NCBI GenBank assembly: GCA_030280995.1
Contig: JASXTE010000004.1
Coordinates: 10,310,001 to 10,374,000, forward strand
Direction: 5' to 3'
Source: Hemileia vastatrix
Lineage: Eukaryota; Basidiomycota; Pucciniomycetes; Pucciniales; Zaghouaniaceae
Length of the DNA stretch: 64,000 nucleotides
The notes beneath the pieces are model-generated. The model saw only the letters and a program-made list of their open reading frames with translations, ran no database searches and was not told the DNA's origin. The position numbers were made by a program, and so were the translations under genes. Positions 1 through 12,296 of this stretch are shown here, one piece after another. Each line of letters begins with the position of its first letter. Position 1 is the first letter of the stretch.

Positions 1-1268
1 AATGGGGTGTATGCCGGTTGATTGAATGATTTGTGAATCAAGGGAGGGGAGTGCCAGTGGTGGTTCAGGATCCTCTTCTTCATAAAGATCATTCCACTCA
101 TCCTTTAAATCAGCTAGAATATTGTGGAGTATTACGCAAGTCAAGATCCAATGATTTGCAGTTTTGATCTCCAATTTTTTTTGAAAATGGATTCTAAGCT
201 CCCGAAGACTAGAAAATTGTCCCTTTAAAATACCTATAGCATGCTCAATTCGTACTCTTGATTGGGCAAGGTGATAATTAAATTTAGTCTTGGGGTCATT
301 TCTAAGGTTGCACCATGGAAAGCAGGTATAATGTACTTCCCACTTGCATATGCTGAGTCTGCAAGGAGGTACTGAGATTCGTCAAAGTATGATTCAGGGG
401 ATTGAGAAATCCTCATTCTTTGGAAGACGGAAGAGTCATGACATGATCCAGGGCAGCCACTGTGAAAAGCAATAAATTTTTTATTGACATCGCATACAAG
501 TTGAACGGCAATAGAGTATCTAGAAAGAAGATTAAAAGTTAGATTGTGAAAGATGAGAACTTGGAGAAGATTTTGAAGAAACCTTTTTTTGCGATCAAAA
601 TAATGGTTGCCATCATGAGCAGGCTTTTGACTCAAAGGGATGGTTGTGCCATCAACAAAACCTATACAGCCAGGGAAACCTTCAGCTTGCATTACTTGAG
701 AGGATTCAAGTCGCTGTTCTGGAGTTGGCCAAGCAAGAGTTTGAGACTTGAGGGAAAGGATAGCAATCATACAGCGCTTGGTGTATAATATCACGGTACC
801 ATATCCTATGTTAAAGAGATTATCCAAACGTCTTACGGCAGCACCATTTCCATTTGAGCCAAAGCGACATAGAGCAACAGCAAGTTGGATGGCAGGATTA
901 CGCTGTTTGTTATGAGGATTGTTATGGAAGATAGGATGATCGGAGATGAGTTGATAAAGTTTGAAGAAAGAATCGGGAGAAGTTCTAAAAAGTTGTGTGA
1001 AGTTTAAATGAGGAATGTTGAGAATGGAGGCCAGATCATATCGGGGATCATGATAAAGATTTGGCCCCCTGGTGATGATGTAACGCTTTTTGGAAAGAAA
1101 ACACATATAAGCTAAAGCATCTTCCAAATCAGAGTCAGATTTATAGTAAAGAACTAAAAGAAAAGTGATAGCATTCATTGTTGAGTGAAGTAGCTTCCTA
1201 GTAGAGAGGTGTTTCATTGTTGCTGGTGGAAGGGTTAAGTGATGAGGGAAGTGGGAATTCACCGCCAA
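1..1268 (-). pseudogene. PIF/Harbinger DDE transposase, frameshifted, cut by the window edge
   Basis: A DDE-type (DDE_Tnp_4-like) nuclease that would excise and insert the element. The reading frame opens at 1268 and runs to about 300 for roughly 320 residues. The motif GFVDGTTIPLSQKPAHD carries the first Asp and LLADSAYASGK the second. A frameshift near 300 moves the rest into another frame, where SRVRIEHAIGILKG supplies the Glu and a C-terminal helix region continues off the window. All three catalytic positions survive, so the copy is recently broken. The start at 1268 fits a sibling copy at 13414-14770; an internal Met at about 1215 is equally possible. The family is confidently recognised from the motif set. 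Confidence 0.85.
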
Positions 1269-1481
1269 ATGTGCAGTTGGGGTGTGTAGATAGAAAAAAA
1301 ACTTAAGTTTTCGCCACCAAAATTAAGTAGCATAGAGTGAGGAAATACTTAAGGATGGCATCAGCAATTATAAGTCATGTGACTTTCTTAAAAATCCATC
1401 ATGGATGAGATGAGTTTGGGATCAGGAATTAGGAATGGAAATTGGGGTATAAGAGGCGGGATAATGCATTATCGTGGATTT

Positions 1482-1513
1482 CTTATCCACTAGCCCCAGG
1501 GCTAGTGGATAAG
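1482..1513. repeat. 32-bp palindrome upstream of transposase A
   Basis: Arms CTTATCCACTAGCCC and GGGCTAGTGGATAAG are perfect 15-mers around a CA spacer. The same palindrome with a TG spacer sits at 15090-15121 upstream of transposase B, about the same distance from the terminus. Conservation in both copies suggests a protein-binding or structural role, but this is inference. Confidence 0.8.
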
Positions 1514-1991
1514 AATCTTCCGCAATTAATAATGTCTGATCCCGGGAAAAAAAATTCCTGATCCCTAATTGCGGATCCCTGAACATTGATACCCCCTAAT
1601 GATATCAATGTTCTCCATAGAAGTAACATTTTTGACAGATTATTGGCTGGTACTCAAGATGAGGTGCATTTTAAGATAAACAATCATAGATATTAAAATG
1701 CATATTACCTGGCAAACAGAATTTATCCTCCATGGACAACACTTGTCAAGAATATACCCCACCCACAAGATGAAGCAAGTCAATACTTTGCCAAACTACA
1801 AGAAGCTTCATGAAAAGACATTGAGCATGCTTTTTGGAGCATTACATACACAATGGGGAATCATTAAAAAGCTATGCCATCTATGAAGGAGAGAAATAGT
1901 AAATCAAATAATGACATGTTGTATAATATTACACAACATTATCATTGAGTCAAAATCTACAAAAGATCAATTCCTATCCAACATACACAAT

Positions 1992-2191
1992 AGGGGGTAT
2001 CAAAGTTAGACATCTTCTATTTCAAAATACCTCTTTTTTCCACCAAATCAACCATGACTATTTTTTAAAATATGCCATGTTGTGCCACCAAAACACATTC
2101 TTACTGAGAATTAATGTGAAGTTTGTGTCTTTCTTTTTGTGTTGTGAAATACCTTTTAAATAATTAAAAATTTCTAACTTTTATTCCCCCT
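1992..2191. mobile_element. 200-bp MITE (AGGGGGTATCAAAG family), copy 1
   Basis: A miniature element with terminal inverted repeats AGGGGGTATCAAAGTTAGA and a slightly worn right end ending in CCCCCT. It is flanked by AAT on both sides (1989-1991 and 2192-2194). Copies 23535-23734 and 53949-54146 have the same length, and a truncated copy begins at 29575. The first 12 bases match the Harbinger-like elements here, so that transposase probably mobilises it. No coding capacity. Confidence 0.85.
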
Positions 2192-2194
2192 AAT

Positions 2195-2695
2195 ATATCA
2201 AGTCAAGTAGTTGAAAGTCATCATGATCCTGCCTTTTTCAACAGTATCTCTCATTATATGCAGAGGAGTCAAGATCTACACAACTCAACTATCCATGTCC
2301 AACTATTAGAAGATTTATAAATTCATAACTGGGCAAGTAGGGGTACTGCAAGTGAAGAGTAATTAAAAATAATTTTCTTTAAATAAAAAAACCACAGAAT
2401 ATGTCTAGTTGAAAAATTATCATACCTTTATTTTTATTAAGTCCTATTGTTTCTTCCATTTAAAAAATGTGAACAAATATTATTAAAACCTAAAAAAAAA
2501 ATTTATATATAAGTAAAACATAAATGTTTAAAAAAATTAGTTAAAACTGATTTCCAATTAACAAAAATGAATAAAAATGCATACCTTGAAAATTTTTGTT
2601 GAGGGTCCAGTATCATGCAATTTGTTTGCAAAAGAGATGTAGAAATTAATAATTTGATAATTCATAGGTAGAAATGGGACATTGGCATACATAAT
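2195..2695. other. AT-rich spacer
   Basis: About 500 bp between a MITE and the left end of element B with no coding signal. The part at 2646-2690 resembles 15265-15305, just outside the right end of element B, so the two flanks share an older repeat. Confidence 0.5.
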
Positions 2696-4384
2696 AATAG
2701 GGGGTATCAATGTTGACCAATCCACAATTAAATTAATTGCAGATAAAAATCATTATACCCCAATTATCTTCCACAATTATTTTTGCTAATAATTGGGTTA
2801 TTAGACCTTTTATGTGTCAATGTTCACCTCTATCTGACATTTTTATCCTCAATTTTTCATAACCACATCTTGGACAGCTTTCTGGATGTGCCAGCATTCC
2901 TACCTTTCTGTGCACTCCCATTCTGTCTATTCAATTCCATTCAAAACCCCTCCCCATCTCAACTGTTTATTTCTTCTTCTTTTTATCTTCAAATATCTCA
3001 AAATGCCTCATCATCATATATCTTCTCAAAGACAGCCTTCACCCAGTTTCTCTTCAAGTCCCATTACTCCATCTTTCCCCTGCTCAGCTGAGAAATCAAA
3101 GACTGTTCAACTGAAAAAAGATGATCATCTCATACTTATCATCTGGCTAAAAATAAAAACTAATTATGATTCTTGTTTTGGTACTGAGAATGCAAGTAAA
3201 GTAGGATGGCCCCCTGCATTAAAACTCAATGGCTATCTTTGAATGGCCAATGAATTACAAAATAAGACAAAGGGAAGGATTGATCTTTTGCATAAACAGA
3301 TGTCTGAACGTTTCAAACATTACCAAAGCAAAGACACTTTCATTTTCTACTGGTTTTGGTATTACCAAAATTGATATCAGTAAGGGCATAAAATCCATAG
3401 ATGATAATCTTGAATCTCTATGTCCATACTTTAAAGATATGGATGCTATTTTTGGAGATAGAGCTGATGTTAATCCTTCAAACATGTTGGATGGTGAAGA
3501 TTCTATCTCCAAACATGATGTCAAAACAAATCTTTTCCCATCCTCTTCCTCCACTCAAGCCTCCCCTGTTCTAAATTCAACAAATCTAGATAGCTTTCCA
3601 ATAGATCCTTATGGTGATATAAACCAATTTGATCCCACTCCAGTAAGTTTTTATTTCTTGTCTAGTTGTTTTATTTTTTTTATTTCTAAAAAGTATAATG
3701 AATGAACCCAGGATCCTCAAGCAAGTGAGTCTGAAGCTAGCATCAATGATGAAAAAGAAAATGTTACCTCCAAAAAAAGCAAAGACCATCAACTAATTTG
3801 AATTTCAACAGTCATACACCATGGGAAATCTAGGGGTGAATTGCTAGCGATCCCCTCTCTTGAAATTTAGAGTGTCCCTTAAATATGCCAGGTTTATGAA
3901 TACTTTATAAACATAAGTAAATTAGAGTTAGATGTACATTTATTCTCAGATTGATTATAGACAGAATATCAACTGATTCCAAATTATGCACAAGTTGATC
4001 CTCCAGAACTTGATTTTGGTCCTCTGATGAGCACAAATTGAGCACAAATTGATCTAACCTAAGCTTATGCATATATAATAATTCTGGATACTTGCTCTAT
4101 TAAATTTGATAATAAAATAAAATATTGATGAATTTATATAAAAAAAATTATTATGTAAGATATTAAATTATAAATTTAGGCATCATAGGAGGGAACTTAA
4201 TAGAACTTAATTATACTATGTGACACCTTAATACTGTATCACGCAGTTTGAAACATTTAAAACAAAATGAGTCATGATGGGCAATGAAATTGCTTGGACA
4301 GACACTTTCAAAATTAATACTGACCATAATACACAAGTATGAAACCTTGGCATCTATCCAATAAAAGATTTTCCTTCTGATAAA

Positions 4385-5395
4385 TGGATTTTTCTCAGTT
4401 ACTCCCTGCTAAAAAGTGTCCTTCTGAGGTTTGTCTGACCTTCAGGGGGGTAATTTGGCCACATCACACTACTTCTATTTCTATGATTGACCAAAACATC
4501 ATCCTCATTCCCATCTAAAGAGTTGATCTCATCTGACTGTGGCTGATCAAAGGGGTCCACCACAAGTTTAGCCAAAATTTTGGTGAACACTTTTTTGATG
4601 GATAGTGACTAACTGGTGCTTTCCGAAATTGTCCACCTCAAGTTAGGCTAAACTTCAGGAGGATACATTTATTATGAATACCAAATTAACTGAAGAATAC
4701 TTTTGCCCTAGCTACTCTGCATCATAAAAGTGTCCAACTGAGGTTTAGCCATAATTCAGGTAGACACTTTTGGAAAGGCGCAGTCTGATGGGTTTAATAC
4801 CTATATATGGCAATAAGTATCAGTTTTTTATCAACATGGAACTAGAATTAATTTAATATGGCCAAAGTGTCCACCTGAAGTTTGGCCAAAATACAGGTGG
4901 AAATTTTTATGTGGATTACTTGATGAAATGAAGAAGACTTGCAATTACTTTCCATCATAAAATTTTCAAACTTAAGTTTATCAAAAATTGTGGTGACACT
5001 TTTGCCAGATCCAGTCATATGGGATCAACTCTCTATATGGCAATGAGAATCAATTTTTAGTCAATCATGGCATTAGAAGTAATTTTATATGGAAAAACTT
5101 TCCACCTGATTTTTGGCCAAAAATAAGTTGGAAATGTTTATGAGAAATACTAGATTAACTAAAGAAGACTTGCACCCTACTACTGTCCATCATAAAAGTG
5201 TCCACCAGAAGAATTCTCAAACTTGTGGTTGACACCTTTGGCCTGGTCCAGCCATATGGGATCAATTCTGCATATGGAAATGAGGATTTAATTTTGTCAA
5301 TCATGGTACTAGAAGTAATTTTATATAGAGAAAGTGTCCAACTAAATATTGGAAAAAAATCAGTTGAAAACTTCATTTAGTTTTTCAAAAAATCA
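4385..5395. repeat. Short-period hairpin repeat array inside the CACTA-like element
   Basis: Units of about 240 bp each contain an imperfect hairpin built on AAAAGTGTCCACC...GGTGGACACTTTT plus the phrase ATATGGCAATGAG. At least four degenerate units are visible. They grade into the longer units that follow at 5400. Confidence 0.6.
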
Positions 5396-5399
5396 AATT

Positions 5400-8150
5400 A
5401 AGTAAAATTTTATTCCTGATGATGCCCATTTTATACAACACCTCTTCTGAGCCTTGAAAGTAGGCATTTAGCTTGAATTTTGAATTTCATATAAAATCCC
5501 TATTATTCAACCTATTTCTTTTTATCCCTTTTTTTTCTTTTAGATATCAATTAATTTTATGTAAAACAAATCATTTTCATAATTTTTTACCTGTATTTAA
5601 TAAAATTATTAAAGGTTTAACATCACCCTGTAAGCATCTGGCACATGTTTTTTTGCTATACTAATAATAATAATAATATACTGGTAACAAAAAATTGATC
5701 AAATGATAAAATATTAATAAAACAGAAAGATCAAATACCAGTAGATATGTTTTAAAAAAATACCAGTTGCACTGAAGAAGAGCTGCACCCTAGATACTCA
5801 CCATCAAAAAAGTGTCCAGCACAAGTTCGGCCGAACTTGTGCTGGACACTTTTGGTCAGTTGTAGTCATATGAGATCAACTCTCGCTATGGCAATGAAAA
5901 AAATTTTTTGGATAAAAAACTTCACTAGAAGTAGTTTTACATAGCCAAATTTTCTACCTAGATTTCATCCAAACCACAGGTGCACAATTTTTTATCTTTG
6001 AAAAAAAGTCAATTTAGTACAATTTATCCCTGATGGCTCTCATTTGCTTCAACACCTCTACTGACCTTTGATAGTAGGAATATTACTTGGATTTCTTTTT
6101 TCATATTTGATCCCTTTAACTTAATTTTTTATTCCTAATATTGCTTTTGGATATCAATTAATAATTTTTAAAATAAACTATTTTCATATTTTTATACATT
6201 TATTTAATAATATTATAAATGCCATAACATCACCTGGTATGCATTTGGCACATGAGTTTTTTCTATACTTATAAAATTAATAATATAATGGCGACCAAAA
6301 ATTAATCAAATGATATTAATGAGTGAAGAACAAATATAAAATACCAGTAGACATGTTTGTAAGAAATACTAGATGAACTGAAGAAAAATTCTACCCTAGC
6401 TACTCTCCATCATAAAATTTTCCAGCACAAGTTCGGCCGAACTTGTGCTGGACACTTATGGTCAGTTGCAGTCAGATGGGAGCAATTCTCTCTATGGAAA
6501 TGAAGATAAATTTTTGATATAAAATTACACTAGAAGTAGTTTGATATGGCCAAATTTTCATGCTGAAGTTTTGGTAAAGCTCAAGTGGATTTTTTTTTTA
6601 TTTTTACAAAAAAGAAAATTTAGTGCAAGTTTAGCCCTGATTGTGCTAAGTTGATTCAACATCTCTTTTTTCTGTTTATGGCAGGAATTTAACTTGGATT
6701 TTAATTTTCATCTTTGATTTCTTTTATTTTACTTTATTCCTCTCATATTGCTTTTGTATAGAAGTTTATTTTTTGTAAAATAAATCATTTTCATATTTTT
6801 TTACCTTTATTTAATAATATTATAAAAGGTGTAACATCACCCGGTATGCGTTGGGCACACGAGTTTTTGCTATACCTATAATATTAATAATATAATGGTG
6901 ACAATAAATTAATCAAATGATATATATGAGTGAGACACAAAGATCAAGTACCAATGGACATGTTTATAAGAAATACCAGATTAACTGAAGAAAAATTCTA
7001 CCCTAGCTACTCTCTGTCATAAATGTGTCCAGCACAAGTTCGGCCGAACTTGTGCTGGACACTTTTTGTCACATGCAGTCTGGTGTGATCAATTCTCTCT
7101 CAATCATTGAACTAGAAGTTGTTTGATATGGCTAAATGGTTCTGCTGAAGTTTTTTTAAACCTCAGATTGGCACTTTTTTGTTTTTCAAAAAAGCAATTA
7201 TATTCCAAGTTTAGCCTCACTGGTGGACATTTGCCCCAACATGTCTACTTGCTCTTGATGGCAGTAATTTTCTTTTAAATTTTTTATTTCATATTTGATT
7301 CCTTTTATTTTACCTTTTTATCCCTCATATTGCTTTTGTATATCAATTTATTTTTTGTAAAACAAATCATTTTCATATTTTTTTACCTTTATTTAATAAT
7401 ATTATAAAAGGTGTAACATCACCCGGTATGTGTTGGGCACACGAGTTTTTGCTATACTTATAATATTAAAACATAATGGTGACAAAAAATCAATCAAATG
7501 ATAAATATGAGTGAGGCACAAAGATCAAATACCAGTGGACATGTTTATAAGAAATACCAGATGAACTGAAGAAAAATTCCACCCTAGCTAACCTCCATCA
7601 TAAAAGTGTCCAGCACAAGTTCGGCCAAACTTGTGCTGGACACTTTTGGTCACATGCAGTCTGATGTGATCAATTCTCTCTATTGCAATGAAAATGAATT
7701 TTTCTTCAATAATTACACTAGAAGTTGTTTGATATGGCAAAATTGTCATCGTGAAGTTTTGGTAAAGCTCCAGTGGATTTATTTTTATTTTTACAAAAAA
7801 GAATTTATAGTCCAAGTTTAGTGCCACTGGTGGGCGTTCACCCCATCATGTCTACTTGCTCTTGATGGGAGGAATTCCACTTTAATTTTTTATTTCATAT
7901 TTGATCCCTTTAATTTTACCTTTTTATCCCTCATATTGCTTTTGGATATCAATTTATTTTTTGTAAAACAAATCATTTTCATATTTTTTTACCTTTATTT
8001 AATAATATTATAAAAGGTGTAACATCACCCGGTATGCGTTGGGCACACGAGTTTTTGCTATACTTATAATATTAATAACATAATGGTGACAAAAATCAAT
8101 CAAATGATAAATATGAATGAGGCACAAAGTTCAAATACCAATTAATCAAT
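5400..8150. repeat. Long-period (about 600 bp) tandem array with palindromes
   Basis: About five tandem units. The marker phrase AACATCACCCGGTATGCG (with variants) recurs at about 5619, 6228, 6833, 7416 and 8018. Four units carry a long palindrome with CGGCCG or CGGCCA at its centre: 5808-5853 (46 bp, perfect), 6421-6452 (32 bp, perfect), 7025-7062 (38 bp, perfect) and 7602-7647 (46 bp, one mismatch). No reading frame of note; short frames across it are chance. Confidence 0.8.
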
Positions 8151-8749
8151 AGTTCTTTTTAATATTATAAATTTTTTGATTAAATAAAATGGTAATAATG
8201 AATTATATTTTTCATCCACAATTCCACTCTAATGATTCCCACTGCACAAAAAGGGTTCACTTGGTCCTTTCTTTACTGCTTGTGCATATATTTTTTGCCC
8301 ACAGTACTACAATTTTTTGTAGTGATTATCCCACATCTGATTCAGGAATATTTTTAAACAATATAAGTTTTTTTTACAAAAGACCTTATCATATCCAATA
8401 TCCCACAAAAAATACAACATTTTTTTGTATTAAAGCCCGTTAATTATTAAGAAATTGTTAAAATAATTAGATTAGACCCTGGCACAGCTAGATCCATACC
8501 AACTGACCTAAAGTCTTTTCAATATTGAAAACAATTAAATAAAATTATGATATCATACTAAATTATGGTCACCAACCATAATTCAGCACTTCTCATTTGC
8601 TCTGCTACAAAATGAGTGCATGTAGCATTTTTCTAACATTGGACTGTTTTTCTTCCTTCCCTCACACCTTTAGTCCAGAATGAAAATTTAGTATGAGTTT
8701 TGGTCAAAATGGTTTGCCAGTGTTATCTGTATGCAATATGAATTCATAT

Positions 8750-9130
8750 TGCATATTTCTATTTATGCATAAAATATACTCGTTAAGCATCATTTTTTTG
8801 CATTTTTCAATCATTATGCATATTTATGCATATTCATATGCATATTCATTATACAGATTTCTATGCATATTAATATATTTTATTCATATACATATATGCA
8901 CCTTTTTTTGCATATTCAATATGCATATTTTTAAGCATATTCAATATGAATATTTTTTATGCATAATCACTATGCATATTTTTATGCATATTTTTTATGC
9001 ATATTTATTCTTCATAGTCATTATTCATACACTTTGGATAGGCATTTCACATCAATTTTTAGCATGCAATAAGTATCCACCATGCAAATTCAAATGCATA
9101 TGCATCTATATCATACACACAACATATATT
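8750..9130. repeat. ATGCAT-rich low-complexity tract
   Basis: Dense variants of ATGCATAT and TATTCATATGCAT over about 380 bp. The apparent 148-residue frame across it is repeat-driven (Ile, His, Tyr, Phe rich) and not a credible gene. Confidence 0.6.
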
Positions 9131-9943
9131 CAAGTTTAATATTTGAATATTAAGGTATGCTAAGTGATGTTGTTCAACCTTTTGCCAAACCTGAGATTAA
9201 CTGATGTTCAATGTGGTTCTTAAGCTCTGCTCAAGGAGGGATTGTTCTGGATTCAATCTGTGACAGTTTATTTTTTCAATGTTTTTTCATCAGATTTAAA
9301 AATTTCTGACAGTTTCAGGATGGTTTCCCAACAGTTTCCTGACAAATTCCTGATAGTTTCAAATAGAGGGAACTGCTAGCAGTTCACCCCCAGATTTCCC
9401 GTGGTGATAGAAAGAAAAACAGAGATAGTTTTTCCCAAACCCCTGTTTCTTCCATTGATTATTTTCTGGAGAAACGTAAATCTGGTAAGTGATAGCATAC
9501 CTCTTAATAATTAAAAGAGCTTTTCTATTCTTTTGTTAATATTCCTTTTCACTCTAGGTAAAGTTGAATTTGCAAGAGATACTCTCAACTTTCAAAAGAA
9601 ACAATATGAGCTCTCTTTACAAAATGATAATAGGGAACAAGACTTAGAGGAGAAGAAAATCGAGCTTTCTTTACAGAGGGATGAGAGGGTACAAGACTTG
9701 GAGGAGAAGAAGAAATTTGAGCTTTCTTTAAAGAGGGATGAGAGGGAACATGACTTGGAGGTGAAGAAATTCAAGATAAAGAAAGGGGAGAAGGCTCTTG
9801 AGTACAATTTCCTATTGGATCAAATGAAACTCAAGTATCAACTTGAAGATGGTTCAAGAAAGAAAGATTTCTTGAGAGAATGTGTTAAAGCTAATAAATC
9901 TACTGAGGAAATAGAATGCTTAATGAAAATGTTTGATAACTAG

Positions 9944-10704
9944 TTTTTTTTATTTTGTTTATAAAGTTTTCTTGATATAATGCATTAAAGCTAATAATCA
10001 ATCCTTGGCACACACTCTTCACTGAGATGTGAAACATTTTATTGCAACATTTTAGATTATTAGTTTGTTTGGTTAAATTAATTTTGTTTTATTTCATTTT
10101 GGTGATAATTCATATGTGCTTACTTTTTAAAGGTCTTGATCCTAGATGATTTTTTTTTTTTGAAAAAATTTGAAAAACTCATACCTTTTTTCTTCTTTAC
10201 ATTCAAATCATTAAATTTACATTTCTAAATACAGCTAAGTCTAAAAAGCTCTTTATCTGTTTTAAAAAATTGGAAATACCCTCCCCTGAATTTTATTGAA
10301 GCAAGGGGTGGGTATAAACAAAATTTTTCTAAGTCATCAATTTCACACGTCAGATTTAAAAATTTGGCAATACCCTCCCCTGAATTTTATTGAAGTAAGG
10401 GGTGAAAATCACCAAAATTTAATATAATTCCATAAACTAATAAATAAATAAATAAAATATCTCAAATTTACTAGTTTTAAAGTAATGAAAATTCCTCATG
10501 CCAAAATGTGGACCAAGTCTAGAACTAAATTTGGGAATTTCCACAGGTATAGGCCAGATGAACCCCATGAAACAAATTAATGTTATCATGATTACCTTTT
10601 ATACAACACAAGGTTGTTGGCTGATTACTTTAGTTTAGTAAATTGATATATCAGATTTAATTATTAAAAATTTATGAAAGAATAAAAAATATTTGATGAC
10701 TTTA
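9944..10704. other. Convergent intergenic region of element B
   Basis: The non-coding gap between the plus-strand SANT-like gene and the minus-strand unknown gene. A segment with ATACCCTCCCCTGAATTTTA is directly repeated about 100 bp apart (near 10275 and 10370). The part 10400-10700 is conserved at 19440-19760 and, inverted, at 37880-38230, so this 3' region belongs to the element family. Confidence 0.6.
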
Positions 10705-11739
10705 CTAATTCCCATACTTCTTATATCTACTTAAAGTCTTATTAAATTTATAGCTTTTACCTTCTTTTTTTACCTTGTTGATTTTTTGAATTAGTTTTTG
10801 ACAAATTTGGAAGGAGCAGCCAAAATGAGTAAAGTCATGACAAGATTCAAAACCAGTGGGAGCTTTTGTTCTTTGGTGATTATCCTTAGAAGAGTTCCAA
10901 ATAGTTTTGATGATTCCAGTTCCCAATCAAAAATTGATTATACAGTTGTGATCCAGAAAGTATAGCCCATGACCTTTTATTTTAGCTGGGGAAGGAATAG
11001 GTTTTCCAGTGATAGGATTAATATAAGAGAAAATCCCAAAAGTAAGGTAATTGGTGTCATTTTTATTGGTATGAATCTTGTTATGAAAACCAGAATGAGT
11101 AATTATAAAATTAGAGAATAAGAGATAATAACTGCTGATCTTTTTCCACTTGGAGTCACACCAATTTTGAATCCCAACTCTGGTTGCAAGTTTATGATTG
11201 GTTTCAAAGGCTTTGTTACAGAGTTTTTTGAGTCAAAGAGCCAGAAAGAATTAAAGGAAGGTAAGGAGTCCCATAATCAAAAATCATAATTTTTTCCTAA
11301 TTTATATAAATTTATAAGTAACGAATAGATGCCTATAAAATTAAAATAAGTGAAGTATATTAAGAATGAAATAAATAAAAATTATTTGACTTACCATGAG
11401 AATATCCTTTAATAAATCCCGGTCTTCATCCAAAAAAATCATGATACCACCCAACAAATTCTTATTTTTAATTGGTAATTTAACAAAAGCCATTTGATAT
11501 AGTATAGAGATGAGATCAGATAGCTGGTTAAAGGCTTCATCTTTTACTCCATCAAAAGAATGATTTTTGTAAATAATTTGAAGTTTAAAAATATTACTAA
11601 CTACTACCTTAACGTCATCACCTCCTAATTTTTTTAGATATTTGATATCTTCTGGTGACTTCCTGGGATATTTCTCTTTTTTATTGAATTTAGTTTTGAA
11701 ATATTTGATTTTTGATATATGGCCAAATAGATGATCCAA
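10705..11739 (-). pseudogene. Unrecognised element-borne gene, copy a
   Basis: I do not recognise its function. Reading on minus from 11739, the first block (KSPEDIKYLKKLGGDDV ... SFDGVKDEAFNQLSDLI) ends at a good donor, ATG|GTAAGT, with the intron starting at 11394. The second block includes FSYINPITGKPIPSPAKIKG, HGLYFLDHNCIINF, an in-frame TGA, then GTGIIKTIWNSSKDNHQ and ESCHDFTHFGCSFQICQKLI, ending in a Lys-rich tail at 10705. Copy b at 19790-20779 conserves these blocks, which shows real coding history. It is always convergent with the SANT-like gene. A leader exon may lie at about 13230-13380. Role in the element is unknown. Confidence 0.6.
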
Positions 11740-11809
11740 GTGAATTTTCTTTTTTAAATATATTTTACATTGATAAGTTCAATCATCATTTTTTATTGTT
11801 AAAAGTTTT

Positions 11810-12060
11810 GAAGAAGATTGAAAAAAAGTAGAAATTAAAGAAGATGATAAAGAAGATAAAGATGAAGATATATGTATAAGGCTTGAATCTGAAGAAATAG
11901 TCATTTTTCTTTCTGAAATTTTTTTCAATGAATTTTCATTTTTTGAATTTTTTTCTGAATTTTTTTTGATGATTAATATGTAGTTGAAATGGGAGAAGAT
12001 AGTAAAGAAGATAATGATGAAGATAGAGGTGTAAGGCTTGAATCAGAATGAACAGACTTT
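11810..12060. repeat. Acidic-codon/purine low-complexity stretch upstream of copy a
   Basis: GAAGAT/GATAAAGAAGAT-type tracts occur twice (11815-11870 and 11990-12030), followed by A/T-rich sequence. The same tract lies at 20870-20935 upstream of copy b, so it is an element feature. It could encode an acidic or Ser-rich N-terminus on one strand, but frames are broken. Confidence 0.4.
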
Positions 12061-12296
12061 TTTTTTTCTGAAAAATTTATTATTTACTGGCCAAAAAAAC
12101 ATCAATTTTTTTAAAAAAAATAATTAAAAACTCACACAATTTAAATTAAATAACCATTAAGATTTTCATCAAATAATAAATAGGAATAATTATTACTTTA
12201 CTTCAATTTGACAAGTTTTTTTTTGGTTAATTCTGGATAAAAAATAAAATAAATAAATATTAATAAAACATTTCTTTCAATTTTTTAATTGCACCC

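Larger units (their letters stand above)
1..1597 (-). mobile_element. Harbinger-like element A, right-hand end
   Basis: The right terminus of a PIF/Harbinger-like element whose body lies before the window. Read on the minus strand, the end at 1597 begins AGGGGGTATCAATG and is followed outside by AAT (1598-1600), the flank seen at both ends of related element B. The stretch 1269-1597 is the non-coding leader between terminus and transposase. It is closely similar to 14771-15204 of element B and includes a perfect short palindrome. The other terminus and its target duplication are not in the window. Confidence 0.75.
3817..9407. mobile_element. CACTA-like non-autonomous element, 5.6 kb
   Basis: Terminal inverted repeats of about 38 bp: the left begins CACCATGGGAAATCTAGGGG, and the right read inward begins CACCACGGGAAATCTGGGGG. 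Both contain a GCTAGC core. A 3-bp duplication, ATA, flanks it (3814-3816 and 9408-9410). CACTA-type TIRs and a 3-bp duplication point to the CACTA/EnSpm superfamily, but no transposase is encoded, so this is by structure only. It lies between two halves of the SANT-like gene, whose reading frame rejoins across the site, so the insertion boundaries are well supported. The interior is repeat arrays plus an ATGCAT-rich tract. Confidence 0.8.
3003..9943 (+). pseudogene. SANT/trihelix-like DNA-binding protein with coiled-coil tail, split by an insertion
   Basis: Probable Harbinger partner protein. The start ATG at 3003 is supported by a related start at 17523. The N-terminal domain reads KKDDHLILIIWLKIKTNYDS, then KVGWPPALKLNGYL, then TGFGITKIDISKGI and DMDAIFGDRADVNP, a SANT/trihelix-like pattern I associate with rust transposons. 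Frameshifts occur near 3240, near 3340 and in an A-run near 3775. A 69-nt intron fits 3643-3711 (GTAAGT...CAG). The gene is interrupted at 3817 by a CACTA-like element and resumes at 9411. A second intron fits 9485-9557 (GTAAGT...TAG). The last exon, 9558-9943, is a charged coiled coil with three repeats of about 20 residues ending EEKK or EVKK. Function in DNA binding is inferred. Confidence 0.75.

Noticed and set aside
8693..9139. 148-residue frame rich in Ile/His/Tyr
   Set aside because: A translation of an ATGCATAT low-complexity tract inside a non-autonomous transposon.
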